Below, piece after piece: positions 1 to 8,274 of a stretch of 53,053 nucleotides of DNA. The notes below the pieces were generated by a model. That model worked only from the letters and a program-made list of their open reading frames with translations. It had not been told where the DNA came from and made no database searches. The DNA is from Cyclobacteriaceae bacterium (GTDB taxonomy: Bacteria; Bacteroidota; Bacteroidia; Cytophagales; Cyclobacteriaceae). Each line of letters begins with the position of its first letter. Positions within the stretch are counted from its first letter, which is position 1. Position numbers and translations under genes: made by a program. The stretch covers positions 1-53,053 of the forward strand of contig JAHBUB010000025.1 of the NCBI GenBank assembly GCA_019638285.1. The letters are read 5' to 3'.

Positions 1-288
1 TAAATAAGCAACCGACAGATAATCCCCGAAACTAGCCTTGGAGGGCGAGGACGGCACTCTTTGCAGGTTTTCAAAGCATCGTTCAGTACTGGTGGCAAAG
101 CTATAAAGATCCGTGGTAGACGAAGATACTAGAGTAGCTCCATGTGTATCTCGTCTAAGGGATGAATTATCATTGACCCCTATTCCCCCAATTAAAAACA
201 GGAGAATAAACCCGGACAGGATCACCGATCTTAAAATATCATATATATTCTTTACGCTTTTCACCTTTACAAAGGTAAGATGGTTCAA
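1..288 (-). CDS. Partial secreted or membrane protein of unknown function (C-terminus beyond left edge)
   Basis: The minus strand is open without a stop from the TTG at 288 (or the GTG at 264) to the window edge, about 96 codons. The predicted N-terminus has a short basic stretch, then a hydrophobic segment of roughly 15 residues (SVILSGFILLFLIGGIGV), then a polar Ser/Thr-rich region, so it looks like a signal peptide or membrane anchor followed by an exported domain. No domain can be recognised from the part visible. A GGAG lies about 15 bases before the TTG, and a TATTTTTG box (347-354, minus strand) matches the Bacteroidota -7 consensus but has no clear -33 partner. The start codon is uncertain because no ATG fits. 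It could be a chance open frame; the typical leader is the main support. Confidence 0.45.
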   Translation of the reverse strand, partial: MNHLTFVKVKSVKNIYDILRSVILSGFILLFLIGGIGVNDNSSLRRDTHGATLVSSSTTDLYSFATSTERCFENLQRVPSSPSKASFGDYLSVAYL

Positions 289-346
289 GGATAAGAATCA
301 ATAACTCCTTTCATTTTATTATTTACCCGTAAGGATAAATGCACCC

Positions 347-354
347 CAAAAATA
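347..354 (-). promoter_or_regulatory. Possible -7 box for the left-edge gene
   Basis: On the minus strand this reads TATTTTTG, a match to the Bacteroidota -7 element TAnnTTTG, about 60 bases before the proposed start at 288. No TTG was found at the expected 19-21 base spacing upstream, so support is weak. Confidence 0.25.
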
Positions 355-471
355 AGGGTCAGGATGTGTTTTTCTTAAAGATTGTTGTGCTGTAGCAAAG
401 TGCCCTAGGGTAGTTTGAATAAATCTACTCTGCATGTAAGTACAAACAGTTAATTTTAATTACGTGGAGTA

Positions 472-493
472 CTAAATCAGATATCTGGTTTAG
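472..493. promoter_or_regulatory. 22-nt near-perfect palindrome downstream of hmuV
   Basis: CTAAATCAGAT/ATCTGGTTTAG is self-complementary apart from one G-T type mismatch pair. It lies 45 bases past the hmuV stop and about 185 bases before the left-edge gene. There is no T-tract on the minus side, so a protein-binding operator for the downstream gene is as likely as a terminator. Confidence 0.3.
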
Positions 494-537
494 ATTAGAA
501 TACTGAGTAGTGCCTTATCATAAAAGAAGCAAGTGGT

Positions 538-1314
538 TCACTCAAAGAATAAACGCAAACCTCGTTCTTCTCTGTATATAATTGGCTTAAGCTGAAATGC
601 CCCTTCTATGTTCTTTTCAGTAAGCACCTCCTCTTTTGACCCACTGGCTACCAATTGGCCATTTTGGATGAGGTGGATCACATCACCAAATCGGGCGGCC
701 AAGTTCAAGTCATGCACCACCCCCACCACTACTAAATCTTTTTGCTTTAAAAGTTCTATCACCTTGTGCATAAACTGAAATTGATAATGTATATCCAAAA
801 AGGTTAACGGTTCATCTAGCAAAAGATAACGTCCCTGATCAGGCAATGGATACCAAAGTTGTGTAAGCACGCGCGCAAAATGAACGCGCTGACGCTCTCC
901 TCCACTCAAAGTCAGGTAGTTTCGTTCTGCCATTTCTTCTACTTCAAAAAATTTCAAAGCAGCGATACAGGCCTCTTCGTCTACCTGTTTTGGTGCTCCG
1001 GCAAAATGAGGATAACGCCCCATCATTACAATCTCCCATACTTTTAGCGGAAATGCCAGATCAATATTCTGTGAAAGTACCGCCCTCATTCTGGCCAGGT
1101 TTTTATCCCGTAAGGTTTTACTATCCACGGATTGGTACATTACTTTGCCCTCATAATTTGTCATTTGCCTGCTAAGCACTTTCATCAAAGTAGATTTGCC
1201 GGCACCATTTGGCCCAATAATCAGGTTGAGTTTACCGGGCAGGAATTGAGCAGACACTTTATCGAGAAGGATCTTATCTCCAATACGAACAGTAATATTT
1301 TCGGCCTCAAGCAT
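538..1314 (-). CDS. hmuV: Haem/iron-complex ABC transporter ATP-binding protein, HmuV-like
   Basis: This is the cytoplasmic ATPase of a binding-protein-dependent importer. All ABC motifs are present in order: Walker A GPNGAGKST (34-42), Q-loop Gln82, signature LSGGE (136-140), Walker B LLLDE (164-168) and H-loop His201. At 258 aa it is the normal length for the HmuV/FecE/BtuD group. The MMGRYPH block after the Q-loop is typical of the haem and siderophore branch. It starts 3 bases after the hmuU stop and is the last gene of the receptor-hmuT-hmuU-hmuV run, so it is almost certainly co-transcribed and co-functional with them. Haem is preferred over cobalamin or siderophore because the partner binding protein looks like HmuT. 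That substrate is inferred, not shown by this gene alone. Confidence 0.9.
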   Translation of the reverse strand: MLEAENITVRIGDKILLDKVSAQFLPGKLNLIIGPNGAGKSTLMKVLSRQMTNYEGKVMYQSVDSKTLRDKNLARMRAVLSQNIDLAFPLKVWEIVMMGRYPHFAGAPKQVDEEACIAALKFFEVEEMAERNYLTLSGGERQRVHFARVLTQLWYPLPDQGRYLLLDEPLTFLDIHYQFQFMHKVIELLKQKDLVVVGVVHDLNLAARFGDVIHLIQNGQLVASGSKEEVLTEKNIEGAFQLKPIIYREERGLRLFFE

Positions 1315-1317
1315 ACA

Positions 1318-2349
1318 CTAAAAGTAATATTGTTTTTTGCGCAGTAAGGTGATGAATACAGGAACCCCGACTAGCGCGGTAACGATCCCGATGGGAAGTT
1401 CGGCAGGAGCCAAAAGCAGCCGCGAAACAAGATCTGCCATACTTAATAAAATACCTCCGACTATCGCACTCCCGATGATGAGAAACCTATTGTCCGAACC
1501 ACCCATCAAACGCAGAAGATGAGGCACCACAAGACCTACAAAACTGATCACACCCATAAATGCGGTAGACACTGCGACCAGTAGCACATTGAGTGTAATT
1601 ACTATTATCTGCAACCATTTTAAATTCACTCCAAGAAAAATCGCCTCATCCTCTCCCATCATCAGCGCATTGAGTTGTTTGGCATAGCGCATGGAAATGA
1701 TGGTACACACTACCGTAACTATACCAATGATCGTAACCGAAATCCAATTGGCCCCTGATAGCGTTCCCAGGTTCCAGAAGGTAATGGATCGGGCTTGAGG
1801 ATCGCGTGCTAGGTAAGAAAGAAATCCCACACCACTAAGAAAGAGTGCATTGATGGCAAGGCCCATAAGCAGTAAAGCCACCACAGAACTCTTTCCTGTG
1901 GCTCTGTTTTGAGACAATAAAAAGACAGCCACGGTGGATACCGCCCCGCCAATACAAGCCGCTAACGGCAAAGTCCACTCACCCAAATGAAACTTAATGA
2001 CAGAACCTAATACAAAATAAAGTGATGCGCCAAATGCCGCACCACTGGACGTGCCTATAAGACCAGGTTCTACAATGGGGTTGCGAAATAGGGCTTGCAT
2101 TAGTACACCCCCTACAGCAAGGCTTGCACCCACCAACACTCCGGCAAAAGCACGGGGCAACCTGATCTGCAAGAATATCCTTTCGTTCAAATTGAGTTCA
2201 TCCCCACTTATCCATTTGGAAATAGAAGATTGTATCTCTGTCCATGAAATAGTAATGGCTCCAAACTTTAAAGACAGAAAAAAAGTAATTATCAGAAGGA
2301 TTATAAGAACCGGAAATAATACTTTATTCTTTTTATTGAGTCTTTTCAT
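1318..2349 (-). CDS. hmuU: Haem/iron-complex ABC transporter permease, FecCD family, HmuU-like
   Basis: This is the inner-membrane permease, which would form a homodimer with two HmuV subunits. The 343-aa protein has an N-terminal anchor and about nine to ten hydrophobic segments. It carries the family block RLPRAFAGVLVGASLAVGG near residue 65, the FRNPIVEPGLIG stretch, and the conserved cytoplasmic coupling region GVISFVGLVVPHLLR near residue 265, which contacts the ATPase. Length and motifs match BtuC/FhuB/HmuU. Its first 17 bases overlap the end of hmuT and it lies 3 bases before hmuV, so translation is probably coupled. Substrate assignment follows the neighbouring HmuT-like protein. Confidence 0.9.
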   Translation of the reverse strand: MKRLNKKNKVLFPVLIILLIITFFLSLKFGAITISWTEIQSSISKWISGDELNLNERIFLQIRLPRAFAGVLVGASLAVGGVLMQALFRNPIVEPGLIGTSSGAAFGASLYFVLGSVIKFHLGEWTLPLAACIGGAVSTVAVFLLSQNRATGKSSVVALLLMGLAINALFLSGVGFLSYLARDPQARSITFWNLGTLSGANWISVTIIGIVTVVCTIISMRYAKQLNALMMGEDEAIFLGVNLKWLQIIVITLNVLLVAVSTAFMGVISFVGLVVPHLLRLMGGSDNRFLIIGSAIVGGILLSMADLVSRLLLAPAELPIGIVTALVGVPVFITLLRKKQYYF

Positions 2350-3211
2350 CTCGATGAATTAACTCCTGGAGCATAAGTATCACCTCGCCTGTTCTTGGGC
2401 CAAAGTATACCATATCATGTTCTTCTACGCGATAAATTCTGTTATTGGCAGCCGCACGGGTGCCCGCTACACCCGGTAGGGATTTTATTTGTTCAGGTGA
2501 ACCAAGACGGTCGTATCCGTAGTCAGTTAACAGAATTACATCTGGATCAGACTTGGCTATTACCTCAGCTGACAATTGCATCATACCTTTGTCTCCGGGA
2601 ATAGGAATTGTTCCTCCGGCCATTCGTATTAAGTCTCCGGTAGTACTATTTTCTGTCATGGTGAGATATAGGTTACCAGCTCTTCCATAATGAATAACCA
2701 CTACTTTTGGTTTTTCTGTGTACTTGGCCAGTGCTTCTTCTGCCCTACGTACATCCCGATCGAGCTTTGTGTTCAATGAGTCTGCGGCTTTCTCCTTTCC
2801 AAAATATTTTCCTATCTCTGATACCAGTGCTTTTGAACTTTCAATGTCGTTACCTTTTGTGTTAAATACCATCATTGGTATTTTCAATTCTGCCATTTGT
2901 TGCATCACCTGCTCGGGGCCTACATTATTATCGTGAATGATCATGGTCGGTTTCATAGAAAGTATCCCCTCTGTACTTAACGCCCGATGATACCCCACTG
3001 TGGGTAATTCTTTTATTTCGGGAGGATAGGTACTGGAAAGATCAACCGCAACGAGATCTTTTTGTGCATCTAATTCATAAATAATTTCATTGTATTGCTT
3101 GGAAAGGCACACTATCCTCTTTTCGTTTTCTGCCTTTTGATCCTTATTAGAGAATCTTCCACATCCGGTAAGTAGAATTACCAGGAGGTAAATAATATTA
3201 GACATTCTCAT
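2333..3211 (-). CDS. hmuT: Haem-binding lipoprotein of ABC importer, HmuT-like
   Basis: This is the periplasmic substrate-binding component, 292 aa, tethered by lipid: the N-terminus is hydrophobic and ends in the lipobox LLTGC (Cys near residue 17). A class III (BtuF/FhuD-like) binding fold is indicated by the RIVCLS start, the long central helix region and the SDPDVILLTDYG segment. The blocks VAVDLSSTYP and LPTVGYHRALSTEGILSMKP closely resemble those of haemin-binding HmuT proteins, where a Tyr in this area ligates the haem iron. This is the main reason for calling the operon haem-specific. The ATG at 3211 is used; a second ATG two codons in (3205) is possible. It overlaps hmuU by 17 bases and follows the TonB receptor by 56. 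Confidence 0.85.
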   Translation of the reverse strand: MRMSNIIYLLVILLTGCGRFSNKDQKAENEKRIVCLSKQYNEIIYELDAQKDLVAVDLSSTYPPEIKELPTVGYHRALSTEGILSMKPTMIIHDNNVGPEQVMQQMAELKIPMMVFNTKGNDIESSKALVSEIGKYFGKEKAADSLNTKLDRDVRRAEEALAKYTEKPKVVVIHYGRAGNLYLTMTENSTTGDLIRMAGGTIPIPGDKGMMQLSAEVIAKSDPDVILLTDYGYDRLGSPEQIKSLPGVAGTRAAANNRIYRVEEHDMVYFGPRTGEVILMLQELIHRDEKTQ

Positions 3212-3267
3212 AGTTATAATTTTAAAAAAAAAGAGAGCAGGTAGTGAACCCGCCCTCTGTTCTTGAT

Positions 3268-5654
3268 TTAGAATATGTATTTCAAATTTAATCCACCAAA
3301 GTAATTAATTTTATCGGGTGCTGGAATATATGCATCTGCTAACTGGTTAACGAAAACCATATAGTAGTATCGCTGTCCTGTAATATTATTTGCACCAAAA
3401 TATGCATCTATATCAAAATGATCTGAAACCATTTTATGATACCCCACCTTTGCGTTCACCAGGCGGTAGATTTGGGATTCAAATGCACCATCCGATGTGA
3501 TTGGCATAGAATCTTTGAATGAATAATTCAAATTGCCATAAAAGCCATTGTTGGCCGATAAATCGATACCCACATTGGCTACTATTGGAGATACACCTGC
3601 CACAGCCTTTCCTGTGTAGTCTGCAATGGCCTTTTGCCCTGCAACGATTGTCTCATACGTAAAATCTTTATACTTAAAATCTGAATAGGTAAGATTTGCA
3701 AACGGACGCGCATAATTTAAGAAACCTGTTGACGATTGATAAGCCTTATAGGCCACTGCAATTTCCAAGCCTCTATTTTGCTGCTTGCCGCCATTGGCTA
3801 TGTAGCTGTACAATGTGGTGGTGTTATTAAGAGGGACTGCTACAGATGTCATCTTATCAGAAAATTCAGCGTCAAATAATGCCACTTGATAATTTAATTT
3901 ACTGTCTAACAAAGAACCTTTTGTGCCAATCTCAAACTGATTGCCTATCTCGGGCCTTAGCCCGGTATTTAATTCACCAGTAGTAGAAATTACAATATTG
4001 GAACTAACGGGTGCCTTGTATCCTTTGCTATAAGAAGCATAAGCAGAAAGGGAACTGTTAAATACTTTGTTAATGGCAAAATGAGGTGACACCATGTTAT
4101 CATAAGTAATTTCATAATGTGTAGGCTTGCCTCCTGAAGGAATATTGTTGGCTGCTGAATAAACGCGATCGTTCAATTCAATATTCATTGTGCTCATGCC
4201 TACTCCAGCAGTAATAGAAACATTATGAGGCAGCGATAGTGTCCATTCAGTAAATGAGGATGTGGTTCCACTCATGGCGGACTGGTTACTTCTCAAATTG
4301 CTAATTATATTATATCCACTGAGGTTGGTGCTGTCCGCAACCATTCCATAACCTATAATCTGAGCATATTGACGTTGTGATTCAACTCCAACAATACCAC
4401 TTAGGCTTACGTTGGATCCTAGCAAAAAATTCATGTCCAAGGTAGAACGCACACCATAGTTGATAGGATTTTTATCTGTCCAACCGCCCGCAGAACTTGA
4501 GTTGTTGCTAACCCCTGATCCGAAAAAAGTAGTCGTATTACTAATTTTGTCGTTGAAGGTATAAATGTGACTTAGTCCCGCCCTGAAGCTGGTAATTTCT
4601 GAGTGTGCGTTATTCTTGATGTACCTGGGGTTGCCAGTATAGTCTCCGGTATTGTACTGATCAATGGTAAGTTCCCCTCCACGCTCATCATAACTGTGGC
4701 TGTATCCTAAATAAGTATTGATCCTTTGTTTTGAATTGGGATAAAATTCAGCGGCCATATTTACAAAATCTTTTTTTGATTCATTATGACTCATGAATCC
4801 ATCTGAATGCTGATTTCCATAATTCAACAAAAGCGAAGCACGATCACTGCCAATTTCTAATTGAGTGGTATATCGTTGAAGTCCATAATCACCAACCATC
4901 ACCTGCTGGCCAATGGATGTTTTTCCAGGTTCAGGTTTTTTGGTTTCAAGATTAACTACTCCGGCAATTGCCAATCCGTACAACGACCCAGCTGGACCTT
5001 TGATTACTTCTACATTTCCTACAGACCCAAAATCAATATCGTCCATCAAAGTGACTCCTTCCGCATCCGTAATTGGAATACCATTTAGATACACCTTATA
5101 GCCCTGACCATCAAAGTTGTTGTTTGCTCCTTTGAAGCCCACACCACTACCATACCCTCTGATATTAAACTGTTGACCAGAAGATACAGCGCGTCTTGAC
5201 ATATATACACCAGGTACGTTTGTGTTGATGGCATCGTCTAAAAACAAACCAGTGCCTCGTTGAATTTCCACTTCACCCATCTTGGAAATAGATTCCTTGG
5301 CTGATATAAAATAGAGTGGTTGGCATTGGAGGTTGCGGTGATTACCACATTATCAAGTATTTGATTGGCCATGACCATACCAATACTTAATTCATCATTG
5401 CAGTTTTCAACTCTTTGTCTTACCTCCCTGTAACCAACAAAAGAAACAATGATATCAACTGGACCATTGCAGGGTAAAGAGAACATTCCATCATTATCTG
5501 TTGTAGTTCCACTACCTCCTACAAGCCGTACATTAGCGTTTGCCATTGGCTTGTTATCCACGGCATCAAATACCTTTCCTTTAAGTTGACCCGATTGGGC
5601 CATCATAGAAAGGCTAATCAATAATCCTAAAAAGGACATGTATATTTTTTTCAT
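3268..5654 (-). pseudogene. TonB-dependent outer-membrane receptor, interrupted by a one-base frameshift
   Basis: This would be the outer-membrane gate feeding HmuTUV. The first part, from the ATG at 5654, encodes a signal peptide (MKKIYMSFLGLLISLSMMAQ) and a carboxypeptidase-regulatory-like beta domain, then a LDNVVITAT plug entry. The frame then runs off into another frame and stops at 5238. The second frame, open from before 5280 to 3268, holds the plug (FNIRGYGSGVGFKG, VEVIKGPAGSLYG) and a full 22-strand-type barrel ending in an aromatic residue (LKYIF). Adding one base at the A4 run 5308-5311 (T4 in the coding sense) restores a 795-aa receptor reading SIFISAKESISKMGEVEIQ across the junction. 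This is either a real inactivating or phase-variable deletion or a homopolymer error. The rest of both frames is intact, suggesting a recent event or an artefact. Confidence 0.85.
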
Positions 5655-5891
5655 GAATATTTTATAAGTAACAACCCAAGTACGCACGCATAATTAATTA
5701 CACATACATAAAATGAGTTCATTGAAAATTATTAGAAAGTATTAATTTCAGTTTATGGAATATCCATCAACTTTGATTGCAGTATATCAAAGGCAAAAGA
5801 TTACATCAGCATTATATATAAATTACAAAACTGCTCAATGTAACAGGAAGCCTCCATCACATGCATCGTCCAACATAAAATGGTTAGACAT

Positions 5892-6413
5892 TTAAGAGAA
5901 TAGAAAGAACTCTGGTGGGGGAGAAATTATCTCATTAAAAGCTTGAGAAGGTTTTTGAATTGGTTCAAAGCGGATCATTTTACAATGAGTTTCAACAGGT
6001 GCAATTTTTAAAATTTTTTGAGCAAAATGCTTTGTGGAGAAACCTTTTCTGCTTCGCTTTTTTACTGGCAGATTGTTAGATCCTCCATTTTTAAGGGGTG
6101 TTAACGCCTTTACAACAAAACTTTCAACTACGTCATGCTTGCAAGTCACCCTATAGCCATCATCATTCTTCTCAATTGAAGATATATCGAACATCTTCTC
6201 CTGCCATTGAAATTCCCGTCCTTTTTCTGTCCAGTTTAGTCTTTCAAATTCTTCTTCAGAGAAGTGGAGCACTGTAAGCTCAGAAGTATCTGCCATCGTA
6301 ACGTAAGATTGATAGGCTGCCTGATGAAGGAGTACTAAATTGGAATCAAAGAATCCCAAAGAAGCTATCATGTAGAGTGATAGAACGGAAAATAATGTAA
6401 AACTCCTAAGCAA
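5892..6413 (-). CDS. Small membrane-anchored protein of unknown function upstream of the haem receptor
   Basis: The 173-aa product is not recognised as a named family. It has one N-terminal hydrophobic segment (residues 2-22), an acidic/aromatic central part (FSEEEFERLNWTEKGREFQW) with a VTCKHD element, a basic stretch (KKRSRKGFSTKHF), and a C-terminus ending ISPPPEFFLFS. Small single-pass proteins with such a proline-rich PPPE tail recur beside metal and haem TonB receptors in Bacteroidota, to my recollection, and here it lies 237 bases upstream of the receptor on the same strand. A role linked to metal or haem uptake is therefore inferred from position only. Overall composition looks like a real exported protein. 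Confidence 0.65.
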   Translation of the reverse strand: MLRSFTLFSVLSLYMIASLGFFDSNLVLLHQAAYQSYVTMADTSELTVLHFSEEEFERLNWTEKGREFQWQEKMFDISSIEKNDDGYRVTCKHDVVESFVVKALTPLKNGGSNNLPVKKRSRKGFSTKHFAQKILKIAPVETHCKMIRFEPIQKPSQAFNEIISPPPEFFLFS

Positions 6414-6949
6414 TGCTTTATATTAGAATTTGTGCATGTTCGATCTAAATTGTCAATCAAGCAACCAGAAATGCATATTTAAGTAAATTAACAGTGGCAA
6501 GCGGCTTTTTACGGTTTTGAAATTAAGAGTTATGTATTCAATTTAAAAAAATACAATTTCTCCATGCCCCATGATTAAGATTTTCAAGTATTTAACTCAG
6601 TTAATATTCCTGTTTTATGAAATAATGAAGTAGTTGGTAAAATATTTAACACCCCAGCAGATCTATATAAAACCATCTCATTAGGGGTTAGGTCACTCAC
6701 CAATATTACTAGAATTAAAATTAACCGCTATCAAAAGTGAAGACAACAGAAAGTGAATTTACTTTTTGCTTCTTGGGCTCAAACACTTTGTACTTACAGC
6801 AATAATTTCTGGTATGAATGGAGAAATTGGCTGTTGAAATAGAATACCACTCAAGTTGTGTCTGTGTAGAGCCGCTTGTGTATAATTATGTTCATTAATT
6901 GACCTAATTGTGTCAATTTGGTTAATCCAATCATTAACCTAAACAAACT
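6414..6949. other. 536-base divergent intergenic region between the haem locus and the M24 array
   Basis: AT-rich, no convincing open frame on either strand. It must contain the promoters for the minus-strand 5892-6413 gene and for the plus-strand peptidase array. No complete TTG-N20-TAnnTTTG element was found on the plus strand. The only clear structures are the two inverted repeats at its right end (6897-6939). Confidence 0.6.
6897..6939 (+). promoter_or_regulatory. Two adjacent inverted repeats before the M24 array
   Basis: AATTGAC (6897-6903) pairs with GTCAATT (6912-6918) across 8 bases, and GGTTAAT (6920-6926) pairs with ATTAACC (6933-6939) across 6 bases. Both are perfect 7-bp dyads and together occupy the last 50 bases before the ATG at 6950. 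This is an operator-like layout; no regulator gene is adjacent. They could also form hairpins in the 5' leader. Confidence 0.45.
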
Positions 6950-8227
6950 ATGACCCTTAAAAGACGAGATTTTATAAAACTTACTGCCGGAAGTACAGCT
7001 GGCGCAGCATTTTTAACTTCCATTACCTCCTCTGCTCAAACAACCACCAAATCAAACTCCCCGCTTGATAAGCTGAAGCCCATGACGGGTGATGTAAAAC
7101 CCATCACCGTACAAGAAAGGGAGGCACGAATCGAAAAAGCACAACGGTTAATGACGGATAACAAGATCAAAGCTTTGTATCTTGAAGGAGGTACCAGTTT
7201 GAATTATTTTACCGGTATCCGTTGGGGAAGAAGTGAAAGAATGATGGCAGCCATTATTCCTGCTAAAGGAGAGGTAAAATATATTAGTCCTGCCTTTGAA
7301 GCAGCACGCGTGCAAGAGTTGATGACCATTGGAAGTGATATCCGCGTGTGGGAAGAACATGAAAGTCCTTACAAACAAGTAGTACTTGCATTTAAAGATT
7401 TCGGAATAAATAGCGGTAACATCGGTATAGAAGAAGAGGTGCGCTTCTTCCTATTTGATGGTATCCATAAAGAGGCATCCAACCTTAACTATGTAAGTGG
7501 TACGCCAGTTACTGCCGAGTGTAGGAAGTATAAATCACCAGCAGAAATTGCATTGCTGCAAAAAGCCAATAACATTGCCATCGAGGCATATAAAGCAAGT
7601 GTGGCCATGCTTGAAGAAGGAATGACTCCACAAGAATTTTCTGCCATCACAGCAGAAGCGCACAAACGCCTTGGCGTGAGCGGTGGAATTGGTGCCAACT
7701 TTGGTGAGCCTTCCGCTTATCCACACGGAAGCATTCAACAACAATACTTGAAAAAAGGGGATATTGTACTGATGGATGGTGTGTGCAAAGTGGAAGGATA
7801 TAGTTCAGACATTAGCCGTACGATCGTATTTGGCGCTGAACCAACGGATCGTCAAAAAGAAGTATGGAATCTACAGAGAAAGTCTCAAGATGCTGGTTTT
7901 GCTGCAGCTAAACTAGGAGACCCCTGCGAAAACGTAGACATCGCTGCGCGCAAAGTGCTTACCGATGCTGGTTATGGTCCAGGATATAAAGTACCTGGAT
8001 GTCCTCACCGCACGGGTCACGGTATAGGAATGGATACCCACGAATGGGGCAACATGGTCTTGGGCAATAAAGAGCCATTAAGACCCGGCATGTGTTTTAG
8101 TATTGAACCTACCATCTCTATATATGGTGAATTTGGTGTACGCACCGAAGACTGTGCCTATATGACGGAAGAAGGTATTAAATGGTTTACCCAGCCAAGT
8201 CCATCCATCGACAAAACCTTTGCTTAA
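6950..8227 (+). CDS. Tat-exported M24 (Xaa-Pro dipeptidase/creatinase-like) metallopeptidase, array copy 1
   Basis: Predicted periplasmic metallopeptidase of the aminopeptidase P/prolidase fold, 425 aa. The N-terminus has a twin-arginine motif (KRRDFIK, 4-10) and a hydrophobic segment. Position 25, where copies 2-5 have the lipobox Cys, is Ile, and a signal peptidase I site (S-S-A before Gln30) follows, so this copy should be soluble. An N-terminal creatinase-like domain spans about 60-190. The catalytic domain has all five metal ligands: Asp276, Asp287, His357, Glu386 and Glu400. The block around the first Asp reads MDGVC with KVEGYSSD, against MDGGC with xVGGY in the others. It is the first gene of the array, 47 bases before copy 2, and lies behind two operator-like dyads. 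The substrate cannot be read from sequence; imino-dipeptides or creatine-like amides are possibilities from the family. Confidence 0.88.
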   Translation: MTLKRRDFIKLTAGSTAGAAFLTSITSSAQTTTKSNSPLDKLKPMTGDVKPITVQEREARIEKAQRLMTDNKIKALYLEGGTSLNYFTGIRWGRSERMMAAIIPAKGEVKYISPAFEAARVQELMTIGSDIRVWEEHESPYKQVVLAFKDFGINSGNIGIEEEVRFFLFDGIHKEASNLNYVSGTPVTAECRKYKSPAEIALLQKANNIAIEAYKASVAMLEEGMTPQEFSAITAEAHKRLGVSGGIGANFGEPSAYPHGSIQQQYLKKGDIVLMDGVCKVEGYSSDISRTIVFGAEPTDRQKEVWNLQRKSQDAGFAAAKLGDPCENVDIAARKVLTDAGYGPGYKVPGCPHRTGHGIGMDTHEWGNMVLGNKEPLRPGMCFSIEPTISIYGEFGVRTEDCAYMTEEGIKWFTQPSPSIDKTFA

Positions 8228-8274
8228 AAAAGAACCTACCAACTATCTAAATCAATACTTAACCTCAACACATT

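Noticed and set aside
5701-5760. Possible Fur-type dyad upstream of the haem receptor (TGAAAATTATT and TATTAATTTCA)
   Set aside because: Pairing is imperfect with several mismatches; AT-rich sequence produces such patterns by chance.
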